A stretch of DNA of 64,000 nucleotides from Candidatus Hydrogenedentota bacterium (GTDB taxonomy: Bacteria > Hydrogenedentota > Hydrogenedentia > Hydrogenedentales > JAEUWI01), in NCBI GenBank assembly GCA_016791475.1, contig JAEUWI010000019.1, positions 1 through 64,000 on the forward strand. The letters run 5' to 3'. A program made the position numbers and the translations under genes. How positions within the stretch are numbered: position 1 is the stretch's first letter; every line of letters starts with the position of its first letter. Shown one piece after another: positions 1 through 7,700 of the stretch. The notes beneath the pieces are model-generated. The model was given only the letters and a program-made list of their open reading frames with translations. It was not told the DNA's origin and made no database searches.

Positions 1-33
1 TCCTACATTCGGCAAGCCATGACCACAGTGACA

Positions 34-55
34 AACAGGGAAACGAGACCCTGTT
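34..55. terminator. Possible hairpin at window edge
   Basis: A 7-bp stem (AACAGGG at 34-40 with CCCTGTT at 49-55) encloses an 8-nt loop. The T tract after it is poor, so this may be a weak terminator for a gene lying left of the window, or only a leader hairpin. Positions 1-179 otherwise show no convincing gene. Confidence 0.3.
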
Positions 56-179
56 GCACTTAGTTTATGAATCCAAGGGCGTCATCCTTCCTTGACTTCG
101 CTACGGGTGCTTTGTTCCAATTACCGGACTGGGCATGTTTTGATTTGTTCCCTTTTTCACCGAATTCTGGAGGTCTCGA

Positions 180-740
180 GTGTCAGCTCCTTCACCCGCG
201 CGCGATTTCTGGCGCTGGCCCGCGTTGCTGCTTTGGTGCCTCTTCTTCTTCCTGGGACTCTGGCCGGAGTTGACCTATAACCTGCTGCGAGAGGCCGGGT
301 ATGTCTTCAGCCAGAATGCGGTCATCAATTCCTTTCACTTTATTTCCTGGTGCCTGACAGGATTTCTCGCCCATTTTGTCTACCACCGATGTGTGGAGGC
401 GGGGCTGCCGCCGCTGGAAGCGATTGGCAAAGCCTTTCAGATTGGTTTGCTGGCCTTCGTGGCGTTTATCAACCTGCCGATCGAGGAAATTGTCCACATC
501 CGAGACGCCATCGACCGGGCGCTCGTGCTGGGGGCGATCGGCCTCAAAGTATTGGTGTGGTTTTACTTATACGTACTTATTGCCCGGTACTACTGGGCCC
601 GAAATCCCTTGATCATTTCCGATTCCATGCCCTGGCTCGCGTTGCGTCCGGCGGAATCGCCCCGTGCAACGCCGAAGGCGGCCAGCGCCTCGGTTCCGGA
701 AAGCGAGCAAGGGACACCGGTAGAGAATTCGGTGGAATGA
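180..740 (+). CDS. Small four-helix membrane protein, unknown function
   Basis: A 186-residue protein starting at GTG, with GGAGG at 170-174 as ribosome binding site. I do not recognise the family. Four hydrophobic segments are visible at about residues 13-30, 46-66, 85-103 and 114-136. They are followed by a Pro/Ala/Ser-rich hydrophilic tail of about 40 residues that probably lies in the cytoplasm or periplasm. An acidic pair with nearby His (IEEIVHI, about residue 101) sits at the end of the third helix. The next gene, 187 nt downstream, encodes an anchored surface-type protein, but nothing shows that the two act together. Confidence 0.7.
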   Translation: MSAPSPARDFWRWPALLLWCLFFFLGLWPELTYNLLREAGYVFSQNAVINSFHFISWCLTGFLAHFVYHRCVEAGLPPLEAIGKAFQIGLLAFVAFINLPIEEIVHIRDAIDRALVLGAIGLKVLVWFYLYVLIARYYWARNPLIISDSMPWLALRPAESPRATPKAASASVPESEQGTPVENSVE

Positions 741-926
741 CGCCGTATATGCCCCGGACTTCGGATCGGGTGTCAACGGATGGCGCTGGACTTCGTTAAG
801 TCAGGAGAGCCTTGGGACACTCAGACGGCCTGGGGCCTTCCCTCGGCGAGCATGGCGACCTGTGAAGGGTTGCAACCTCATGGAGAGCTGGATCTGAACC
901 GACCGACCGCAAAAAGTGATCGCGCG

Positions 927-1943
927 ATGATGCCGCGCCGCGCCCGTCTCATGCTGGCCGCTTCCGCCCTGGTCCTTTCCTCGCTACCCTCCCCGGCGGG
1001 GACCCTGAGCATCGGACGGCCCGTCGTCCAGAATAACCAGTATACGTTTCCCGTGAACCTCCAGGGCAATGCCGAAGGGGTCGCCGCGCTGGATTTCCGC
1101 CTGGCTTATGACCCGGCCGTATTCAGCCCGGTCTCCGCGCAGATCGGCGCCTCCGGAGCGACCGCCCAGAAGCAGGTGAGTTCCAATGTCGCCGAGCCGG
1201 GCGAATTCATCGTGGTGATGATGGGCTTTAACCAGAACGTTGTGGAACCGGGCACGGTGGTGCAGGTTGTGCTGGAGAAGATCGGCGAACCGGCCAACGG
1301 CCAGTCCGAGTTGCAGATTAACGAGCCCACCATGGCGACCTATGAGGGTGTGGAGATCGATTCAAACGGTCAGGCCCGCGTGGTGAAGTTTGGCGAGGAG
1401 AACCAGGCCGAGGAAGTGGCGGAGGAGTCCCCCGCCGAGGAGCCAAACAACGACGCGGAGCGACCGGAAAGTCCGACGGAAGCGGAGGCGGATCCCGGCG
1501 CGCGACCGGCGGGTAGCTTCAAGTTCATCGTAGCCGAGCCCACCGAGAACAAAGATAAGGCCGCGACCAGCAAAGCAGCCGCCGGTAGCTCTGCGGGAGG
1601 CCTCGCGGTGGCGTCGGAGTCGCCCACGGGAAGCCGTGGCGGTGAATCCACGGCGACGACGGAACTTCCGCCGGGCAACGGGCCGAAACCGTCCACGGAG
1701 ACGGGAGAAGAATCCATGGTGCTGGCGGGGAAGACTGCTTCCCTGAGCAGCCGCCGCAGCGCCGCGGAGGACGAAGCATCGGCGGCATTGATTCCTTCCA
1801 CCGATGGGGTTCCGGCGCCCGCGGCCACCCCGCTGGAAGAGGAAAGTGGAAACCGAGGTGTACTATTTGTTACACTGCTCGCGGCGGTCATCGCACTGCC
1901 GGTCGCAGCATTCCTGGGGTTGAAGGCGCTGCGCAAGGATTAA
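927..1943 (+). CDS. Secreted cohesin-like domain protein with C-terminal membrane anchor
   Basis: A 338-residue protein from the tandem ATGs at 927/930. That start puts an Arg-rich n-region and hydrophobic signal peptide (MMPRRARLMLAASALVL) at the N-terminus; the frame is open upstream to 780, but the extra residues are unlike a signal peptide. Residues about 25-150 look like a cohesin/CARDB-type beta sandwich: extracellular proteins show the same pattern of LDFRLAYDPAVF, an aliphatic strand (FIVVMMGF) and a Gly/Val-rich close. A Glu/Ala/Ser/Thr-rich linker of about 150 residues follows. The protein ends in one transmembrane helix and a short basic tail (LKALRKD), so the domain is displayed outside the cytoplasmic membrane. 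No dockerin partner is visible nearby. Cohesin is the best guess; another Ig-like adhesive fold is possible. Confidence 0.7.
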   Translation: MMPRRARLMLAASALVLSSLPSPAGTLSIGRPVVQNNQYTFPVNLQGNAEGVAALDFRLAYDPAVFSPVSAQIGASGATAQKQVSSNVAEPGEFIVVMMGFNQNVVEPGTVVQVVLEKIGEPANGQSELQINEPTMATYEGVEIDSNGQARVVKFGEENQAEEVAEESPAEEPNNDAERPESPTEAEADPGARPAGSFKFIVAEPTENKDKAATSKAAAGSSAGGLAVASESPTGSRGGESTATTELPPGNGPKPSTETGEESMVLAGKTASLSSRRSAAEDEASAALIPSTDGVPAPAATPLEEESGNRGVLFVTLLAAVIALPVAAFLGLKALRKD

Positions 1944-2005
1944 ACTCACTCGTTGGTGAAGACGATCTCTGCCGCGTCTGGCCCTGCCAGGCGCGGCACC
2001 TCACC

Positions 2006-2036
2006 GGAGATGTCGGATGCCCCCTCCGGCATCTCC
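2006..2036. repeat. Hairpin with 11-bp stem
   Basis: GGAGATGTCGG (2006-2016) pairs with CCGGCATCTCC (2026-2036), with one G-U pair and a 9-nt loop. It sits just before the strong terminator and may be part of the 3' untranslated structure of the cohesin-like gene. Confidence 0.5.
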
Positions 2037-2048
2037 TCTGAACTTGTA

Positions 2049-2085
2049 AGCCCCGCACGCGGTCACGCGTGCGGGGCTTTTATTT
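2049..2085 (+). terminator. Rho-independent terminator
   Basis: A perfect 12-bp GC-rich stem (AGCCCCGCACGC at 2049-2060 with GCGTGCGGGGCT at 2067-2078) and a 6-nt loop are followed by TTTATTT. It closes the plus-strand cohesin-like gene. On the minus strand the hairpin also lies 12 nt beyond the stop of the 101-residue gene but lacks a good T tract there. Confidence 0.9.
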
Positions 2086-2097
2086 ACGATGAGGTCT

Positions 2098-2403
2098 TCA
2101 AACGATGGGGCCGGAAAATTTTCCGTCGGCCACGCCATCTTCCCAGTCGATCATGCTGGACATGGACTCGATATCTTCGCGGGAAAACACACCCTTTTCC
2201 ATCAAGAGCCGGAGTGTGGCGACCAGGTAGAGCTTGAGTTCCGCGTTTTCCGCGACAACCTGTTCCAGTCGCTCTTCGCTTGCGATGCGTTTCTTATCGG
2301 ACCAGCGGGCGGCCTTCTTCAAGCGTTCGATTTCCTGCTCGCTGTCTTCGATATCCAGACGGTTACCGATGTCACCCAACAGAATTGTTCTGATCCAGCC
2401 CAT
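2098..2403 (-). CDS. Small coiled-coil protein, unknown function
   Basis: A 101-residue protein with AAGGAG six nucleotides before the ATG, a strong start. After a short hydrophobic N-terminus (MGWIRTILLG) the middle is charged, with heptad-like spacing (IERLKKAARWSDKKRI, about residues 25-40), and reads as a two-helix coiled coil. The C-terminus is acidic and contains a Trp (SMIDWEDGV). I do not recognise a family. It lies 121 nt after the beta-propeller gene on the same strand and may be co-transcribed with it. Expression is likely given the start context; function cannot be assigned. Confidence 0.6.
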   Translation of the reverse strand: MGWIRTILLGDIGNRLDIEDSEQEIERLKKAARWSDKKRIASEERLEQVVAENAELKLYLVATLRLLMEKGVFSREDIESMSSMIDWEDGVADGKFSGPIV

Positions 2404-2524
2404 GGCGTTCTCCTTGACCGTTCCAGTTTCGCCGGGCAGACGCGACCTTACCTGGCCGCGCGCCGGGCAATGACGATACCGCGGGCGGGCCTGATTTATT
2501 CACGAATCTGGATGGCCGGGCCCC

Positions 2525-4381
2525 TCAGTGGGCACCCTCTTTGGGTTTTTCTTCCGCAGGGGGCGCGGGTGGCAGTTCGTAGCACACGGCCTCGCGATCG
2601 TTGCGCACGAAGAGCTTGTTACGGGAGACCACGGGATGATTCCAAGTCTTGCTGTCAAGGGCTTTCAGTCGACCCTTTACTTCGATGGAGGAGGGGTAGG
2701 CGGCAACGAGTTGCACTTCGCCCTCTTCCGTCAGGAGGAGCAGCATATCCAGGGCATTGAGCAGAAGAATCTGGCCACCCAGGCGATCTCCGGTCCAGCG
2801 CATGAAGCCGTTTGCGGCATCGACGCACGCAAAGCGGTTACCGTCGAAGCCGTAGAGATAGCCATCATGAAAGACGTAGTCATTGAAATAGGGACGGAAC
2901 TTCTCGCTGGTCCAGAGGATTTTGGGTACGAAGGTCTCCCCTTCCTTAACGACTTTGAGGAGCCGCGCCCCCTTGCCCTGGCCGGTGCCGGCTATCAGGG
3001 TGTAAAAATCGACCACATAGGGCTGGGCGACGCGGGGGTTGCTCTTGATATCCCATACGTCTTCCCAGAGCACCTGGCCGGTGGCGGGCTCAAAGGCCTC
3101 GATACCGTAGTTGCTGATCTGGAGAATCTGAGGGGCAATGGCCACTTCGGCAAAGTGGGGCGAACTGTAGCCGTTGGTGCCTTTGCCCGCGGCCCAGGCG
3201 AGTTCGCCGTTCTCGGTCTTGTAGGCGAGGAGGCTCTTGCCATCGCCCGCGCCCGCATAGGCGTAGACCAGCCCCCCCACGACGAGGGGCGAGCTGGAGA
3301 AGCCCCACTGGGGCACGCCCATGGACGCGTCTTCTCTCAAATCGCGCTTCCACACGGTCGCGCCGGTGGCCGCGTCGATACATTGAAGGATTCCCGTGGC
3401 GCCCTGGGTATAGAGCTTGCCCTTGTCGTAGGCCGGTGTGGCCCGGGGGCCGGAGCCCATGACGTCATCGAAGCGCTCGGGAACAACATTGCTCCACACC
3501 TCGGCGCCGGTGGCCACTTCGTAACACACGACCGCCTCTTCCGTGCCCCGCTGCTCCTGGGTAAACAGGTAGTCGCCAATCACGGTGAAGGAGGACCAGC
3601 CAAGGCCGACGGGGCGCCGCCACAACTCACGGGGCGGATTCGCGGCCCAGTCTACGCCGAAGCGGGCGACCATGTTGCGATTGTCGCGGCGGGCGCCTCT
3701 GAAGGCGGGCCAATCCTCGGGCTCGGGATTCAAGGCGACGGCGGCGGTCTTTCCAGTGACCGCCGTGGTGGCGCTCAACTCCGGCGGCCCGGCCCAGCGC
3801 CAGGCGATGAGGGGCGCCATGTTGCCATCGACGCCCGCGACTCGGGTGAAGCAGAAGAAAATCGAGCACAGGGCCATGGCCATTAACAGGAGACGGCGGC
3901 GCTCGGACCAGGCGAAGCGAACCGTGGCCACGAGCGTCAGCACGAGCAGCGTGGTCATGGAGGGAAGCACATAGACCAGCAGGAAGGGTGCAAAGGGACG
4001 GCTGACAAGGACGGGCAGCAAGGTCGCCGCACCAACGATTGCGAGACCCGTGAGGCGCTGACGCCAGGGTACCGACATGGACAGGCCCCACCACGCCGCG
4101 AGCGCCAGGGTACCCAGGATGGGAATGATACCGATACCCACATAGGTTCGGAAGGGCGTGGTGCTCGTATTGGCAACGTAGAGCGTGAAAAGCAGTTGGA
4201 TGAGAATCACCGCGAAGGGAATGGTGATATTCAGCCGCGGCTCGACCGCCTCGACGGGTTCGACGGGTTCGGACAGTGCGGCGGACGCTTCCTCGGCGGG
4301 GATCGCCTCAGGCGGCGGGGCCGGGTCCGTGGTCGCGGACTCTTCGGGGCTCATTTCCTTTTCTGATGGTTCATCAGCCAT
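2525..4381 (-). CDS. Membrane-anchored PQQ-type beta-propeller protein
   Basis: A 618-residue protein. I chose the ATG at 4381 (MADEPSEKE) because a GGAG lies upstream and the longer frame runs into intergenic repeat DNA. Order: a Glu/Pro/Ala-rich cytoplasmic tail (about residues 1-45), about five transmembrane helices (about 48-185), then a large domain with WD-like blades of the PQQ/BamB type. Recurrent W...D/G...ATG patterns such as VVCYEVATGAEVW and LQCIDAATGATVW support this. Related proteins bind PQQ or act as scaffolds; no alcohol dehydrogenase catalytic set was recognised, so a binding or assembly role is more likely than an enzyme. It is downstream of the tRNA-Ser on the same strand, with its own extended -10 promoter at 4416-4424. 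Confidence 0.85.
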   Translation of the reverse strand: MADEPSEKEMSPEESATTDPAPPPEAIPAEEASAALSEPVEPVEAVEPRLNITIPFAVILIQLLFTLYVANTSTTPFRTYVGIGIIPILGTLALAAWWGLSMSVPWRQRLTGLAIVGAATLLPVLVSRPFAPFLLVYVLPSMTTLLVLTLVATVRFAWSERRRLLLMAMALCSIFFCFTRVAGVDGNMAPLIAWRWAGPPELSATTAVTGKTAAVALNPEPEDWPAFRGARRDNRNMVARFGVDWAANPPRELWRRPVGLGWSSFTVIGDYLFTQEQRGTEEAVVCYEVATGAEVWSNVVPERFDDVMGSGPRATPAYDKGKLYTQGATGILQCIDAATGATVWKRDLREDASMGVPQWGFSSSPLVVGGLVYAYAGAGDGKSLLAYKTENGELAWAAGKGTNGYSSPHFAEVAIAPQILQISNYGIEAFEPATGQVLWEDVWDIKSNPRVAQPYVVDFYTLIAGTGQGKGARLLKVVKEGETFVPKILWTSEKFRPYFNDYVFHDGYLYGFDGNRFACVDAANGFMRWTGDRLGGQILLLNALDMLLLLTEEGEVQLVAAYPSSIEVKGRLKALDSKTWNHPVVSRNKLFVRNDREAVCYELPPAPPAEEKPKEGAH

Positions 4382-4415
4382 TTCGCATATATCTCCGAAG
4401 GGTTGGTGTCCCGAC

Positions 4416-4424
4416 AGCATAGCA
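4416..4424 (-). promoter_or_regulatory. Extended -10 promoter (TGCTATGCT)
   Basis: On the minus strand this reads TGCTATGCT, 35-43 nt before the ATG of the beta-propeller gene. The -35 region is weak. It matches the recurrent TGCTAnnnT motif of this window. Confidence 0.5.
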
Positions 4425-4435
4425 GATGGGAAATA

Positions 4436-4532
4436 TTTGGGAATAGTGAATCGTGAATGGGAAACGAAGCACGAAAGCTTCCCAAATGATGGTGTCCTCA
4501 ATTCACTATTCTCAATTCACCATTCTAAATTC
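4436..4532. repeat. 7-nt unit inverted array (GAATNNN family)
   Basis: The left arm (4441-4461) reads GAATAGT, GAATCGT, GAATGGG. The right arm (4497-4532), read on the other strand, gives GAATTTA, GAATGGT, GAATTGA, GAATAGT, GAATTGA. Period 7 is exact in both. TTTGGGAA (4436-4443) also pairs with TTCCCAAA (4479-4486), and a small GAAGC/GCTTC hairpin sits in the middle. The same units recur at 54963-54983. Confidence 0.75.
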
Positions 4533-4535
4533 CTT

Positions 4536-4576
4536 AAACAAAACGCCCCGCTGCCAAAGGGGGTAGCAACGGGGCG
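4536..4576 (-). terminator. Rho-independent terminator after tRNA-Ser
   Basis: On the minus strand an 11-bp stem (CGCCCCGTTGC with GCAGCGGGGCG) is followed by TTTTGTTT. It lies 15 nt past the CCA end of the tRNA and would end that transcript. Confidence 0.85.
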
Positions 4577-4590
4577 ATTTGCAAAGCTCA

Positions 4591-4674
4591 TGGCGGAGGA
4601 GACAGGACTCGAACCTGCAAGCCCGAAGGCGGCGGTTTTCAAGACCGCTGCATTACCAATTATGCTACTCCTCC
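4591..4674 (-). tRNA. tRNA-Ser (anticodon UGA)
   Basis: 84 nt including an encoded CCA. Acceptor GGAGGAG/CTCCTCC; D arm GCAT/ATGC with loop AATTGGTA; anticodon stem GCGGT/ACCGC with loop CTTGAAA, giving UGA; T arm GCAGG/CCTGT with loop TTCGAGT. The variable region is only 13 nt, with a 3-bp stem (GCC-TTCG-GGC). That is short for a serine tRNA, and the 4-bp D stem looks class I. The anticodon assignment is clear. It is followed by its own terminator. Confidence 0.9.
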
Positions 4675-4749
4675 GCTGAAACAGGATTCGCTGGGCGGTA
4701 TTGTACGCGATGCGGGGCGGCTGGGTAAAATTGCGGTTTGGGGGAAGCT

Positions 4750-4779
4750 GACCGATCAGACCGATCGGTCTGATCGGTC
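4750..4779. repeat. 30-bp perfect palindrome of 9-nt units (GACCGATCA)
   Basis: Two 9-nt GACCGATC(A/G) units are followed by their exact inverse, making a perfect 30-bp palindrome. Read from the stop codon of the TPR gene (4795 on the minus strand) the 9-nt phase is kept, so the array begins within about 10 nt of that stop. Confidence 0.85.
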
Positions 4780-4792
4780 TGAGTCGCGCGCT

Positions 4793-7700
4793 TCACCCCG
4801 CCGCCGCAATGGCAGGAGCCTCCGCCGCCGGTGCTTCCGCCGGTGCGGCGGGAATCGCGAGAGGCGGGCGCGGCTCCAGGGCGCCGAGGCAGAAGAGCCA
4901 GCGTTTGTTGGCGTTGGTGCTCTTGATGATGACGTGGTTGACACCCGGCTTGAGATCGACCCGGAAACGTTCGAGGCCGGGGCGGACCGCGCTTCGGGAA
5001 TTGGCCTGCTGGACGAGGACGCCGTTGACCCAGACTTGCGCGTTGCCGATATTGGAGGCGAAGCCGAGGTCGGTGGGCCCGCCCTCCGGGGATTCGATGG
5101 CCTTGTAGGCCATGGCGCCGGATTCCTCGAACTGATCGTCCTCCGGGAAGAGCACGGGCCCGAGATTTACAAGACCGAGGGACTGCTTTGGCTCGATAGT
5201 GACCCAGCCTGTGAGGTCCAGCGGCGCTCCTTCGGGCGTGAGGGCGGCCTTGGTGTTTTCTTCTTTGAAGTAGGCCTCCGAACGGTCCACCTTCACGCGG
5301 GGGGAGACTTGCCAACCCTCATAGAGGCGGCTCCATTGCAGCGCCTCGCCCTTTTGCAGGGGCGTGAGCGGCGCGGCGGTGGCCCAGGCCGCCAGGTCGA
5401 TGGGCGCACCGGCGGCCTCGGCCAGTTGGGCGACTTCGCCCATCCAATCCGACACGAGCAAGTTGCCGGGCCGCGCGGCGATGGCTTCGTCCACGGCGGC
5501 TTGCATCGCGGGGATGTGATCCGCCGCCACCGTCTTCCCGATGGATTCCATGAGCCCTTCGCGGTCCCCGTAGGCCGGGCTGATGGCACGGTAGCGCGCA
5601 AAGGCTTCCACGGGACGTCCCGCTTCGGCGTCGATCACGCAGATCTCGGCCAGTGCGCGATCACGATTGCTCGTGCCAAAGCCACCATCGGCGATTCGGT
5701 TGAGCATGACAATCTCGGCGTCTTTGTTGCCCGCGTCCTGGCAGAGTTTGGCGAAGTGACGCCATTGCCACTCTTCGAGCGTGGCGGTTTCGGCGAAGGC
5801 GAGCAGCACCGATAAATCCGCGGCATCACCCCCGTGGTAGGCCGCGAGCTTCTCGAAGAAAGTCACGTTGTCGCCTTCGGGCATGCGCTCGCGCAGGGCG
5901 GTCATGGCGAGGGTGAGGGCTTCGGGTCCGCCGGATTTCGCGATGAAGGCCATGAGCGCGGGATTGCCGCGCATCAAGGAGGGGTTCTGCTGGAGGAGGG
6001 CATGTACCTGGGCGGCGGCATCGTCGAGTGCGTCGGCCTCGGCCAGGGCCTGTAGAATGGTGATCCGCTGATGGTCCTCCAACGATTCGAGGGTGAGAGC
6101 GCGCTGCCATAAGGCGCTCGCGGTCGCCTTGTCTTCCATGCCTTGGAAGAAGGCGGCGAGGTCCATGAGGTCGCCGACATCGGTCAGGGGCAGGGCCAAC
6201 ACGTTGTCGCGCAAGGCATCGCTACGCTGCGCCACGGGCACGCTGCGGTAACCCGCCGCGATGGCGCGGATCAACATGGGATCGTCGAGCGGCGGTGCTT
6301 CCAGGAGGGGAAGGAGTTGGCCCTCGGCGGCCAGGATGGAACCGTAGCCGGCGGCCACCTGCCCCGCCATGGTGGGCGGTACGGCGGTGAGGGCACGATC
6401 AAAGAGCGCGCGCGCGCCGGCGGTGTCGCCGTCCTTCAGCAGGATACGGCCGAGCTGTCCGTAGGCGCCCAGTTCGGCGGGGAAAGCCTGGATTCGTGCT
6501 TCGAGTATTTCGCGCGCAACGGGGCGGAAGAGCTCCCGATCCGCCTGTGCGTAGATCTCGCGGAAGGCGCGCTGGTTCTTGTTTTCGCGCCAGAGTGCGA
6601 GGGCTTTTTCCGTGTCGCCGGTTTCGAGATAGGCGTTCATGAGCGCTACGCCGTTGCCATTGCGAAATTCGGCGTGGCGCATGCCTTTTTCCATGTAGGG
6701 AATCGCTTCCGCAAACTTCGACGCGCCGATGAGCGCCATGCCGATCTGGCCCGCGATCTCGGGAGACTTGTTCCACGCGGCCAGGGCCTCGATGGTGCCG
6801 AGGGCTTCGGCATCGCGATCGGCGGCGAGATAGGTGCGCGCGATGTTCGTGGTGTCCGTCGCCTCTATGCTCAGCTCGTGGGCACCGGGCAGCGCGGCGC
6901 GGATCGCGAGGGCGTCGTCGTAACGCTTCATGCTTTCGAGCACCCCCGCCTTCCGGGTGAGGTGATCGCGGCGTCCGGGCTGAAGCGCCAGCAGGACATC
7001 GGTCACTTCCAGGGCGGAGAGGCGATCACCCATCTGCGTGTAGGTATCCGAGAGCGGCGCGAACAGGGCGACGAAGGGTGGTGTTTCCGCCAGGGCGCGA
7101 TCACGAATGGCATCGGCGAAGGCGCGGCCATGGCCCACTCTCTGGAAGCCGCCCACGAACTCGCGAAGTTGGTATTCGCGATCCCAGCGATCACCGTGGC
7201 GGACGAATTTCCAGAGGAGCGCCACGACGTCCTCTACGGTTCCGTATTGCAGCACGGCATTGCGGATTCCGTCGTTGTGAAAAATCTGGTTGCTCACGAA
7301 ACCCGAGTCCACCTGGGACTTCGCGAACAGGTAGGCCTCTTCCAGGTAGCCCGCTTCGGTGAGGAAACTGAGACAGGCGTTGAAACGCTTGTCGTCGGGG
7401 GCCGCCTCGAAGGCCGCTTTGAGACGTTCCGCGCAGGCGCGCGCCTTGCCGAGCGTCGCCTCGTGCCGGGCGAGTCGATCATCCATCTGTTCAACTTCTT
7501 TCGCGTCCAACGTCGCGGCGCACTGATCGCGGAGGGCCCGGGCGCGATTGACGTGGCCCTGGGCCAGATAGAATTCGAAGGCCACGAGGGCGTTGTCGCT
7601 GTTCATTTTGGCGGCGAGTAGATCGTCGAAGAGTTTGAAGGCTTCCGGCTCGCGGTTGTTCAAAACGAGGGTATTGGCGAAGCGCCGACGCGTGGCGGCA

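Noticed and set aside
67-273. Small open frame at the left edge
   Set aside because: No ribosome binding site, and it overlaps the better-supported GTG start at 180.
4591-4674. Selenocysteine tRNA
   Set aside because: The anticodon is UGA, which reads UCA serine codons, not UCA; the acceptor stem is 7 bp, not 8.
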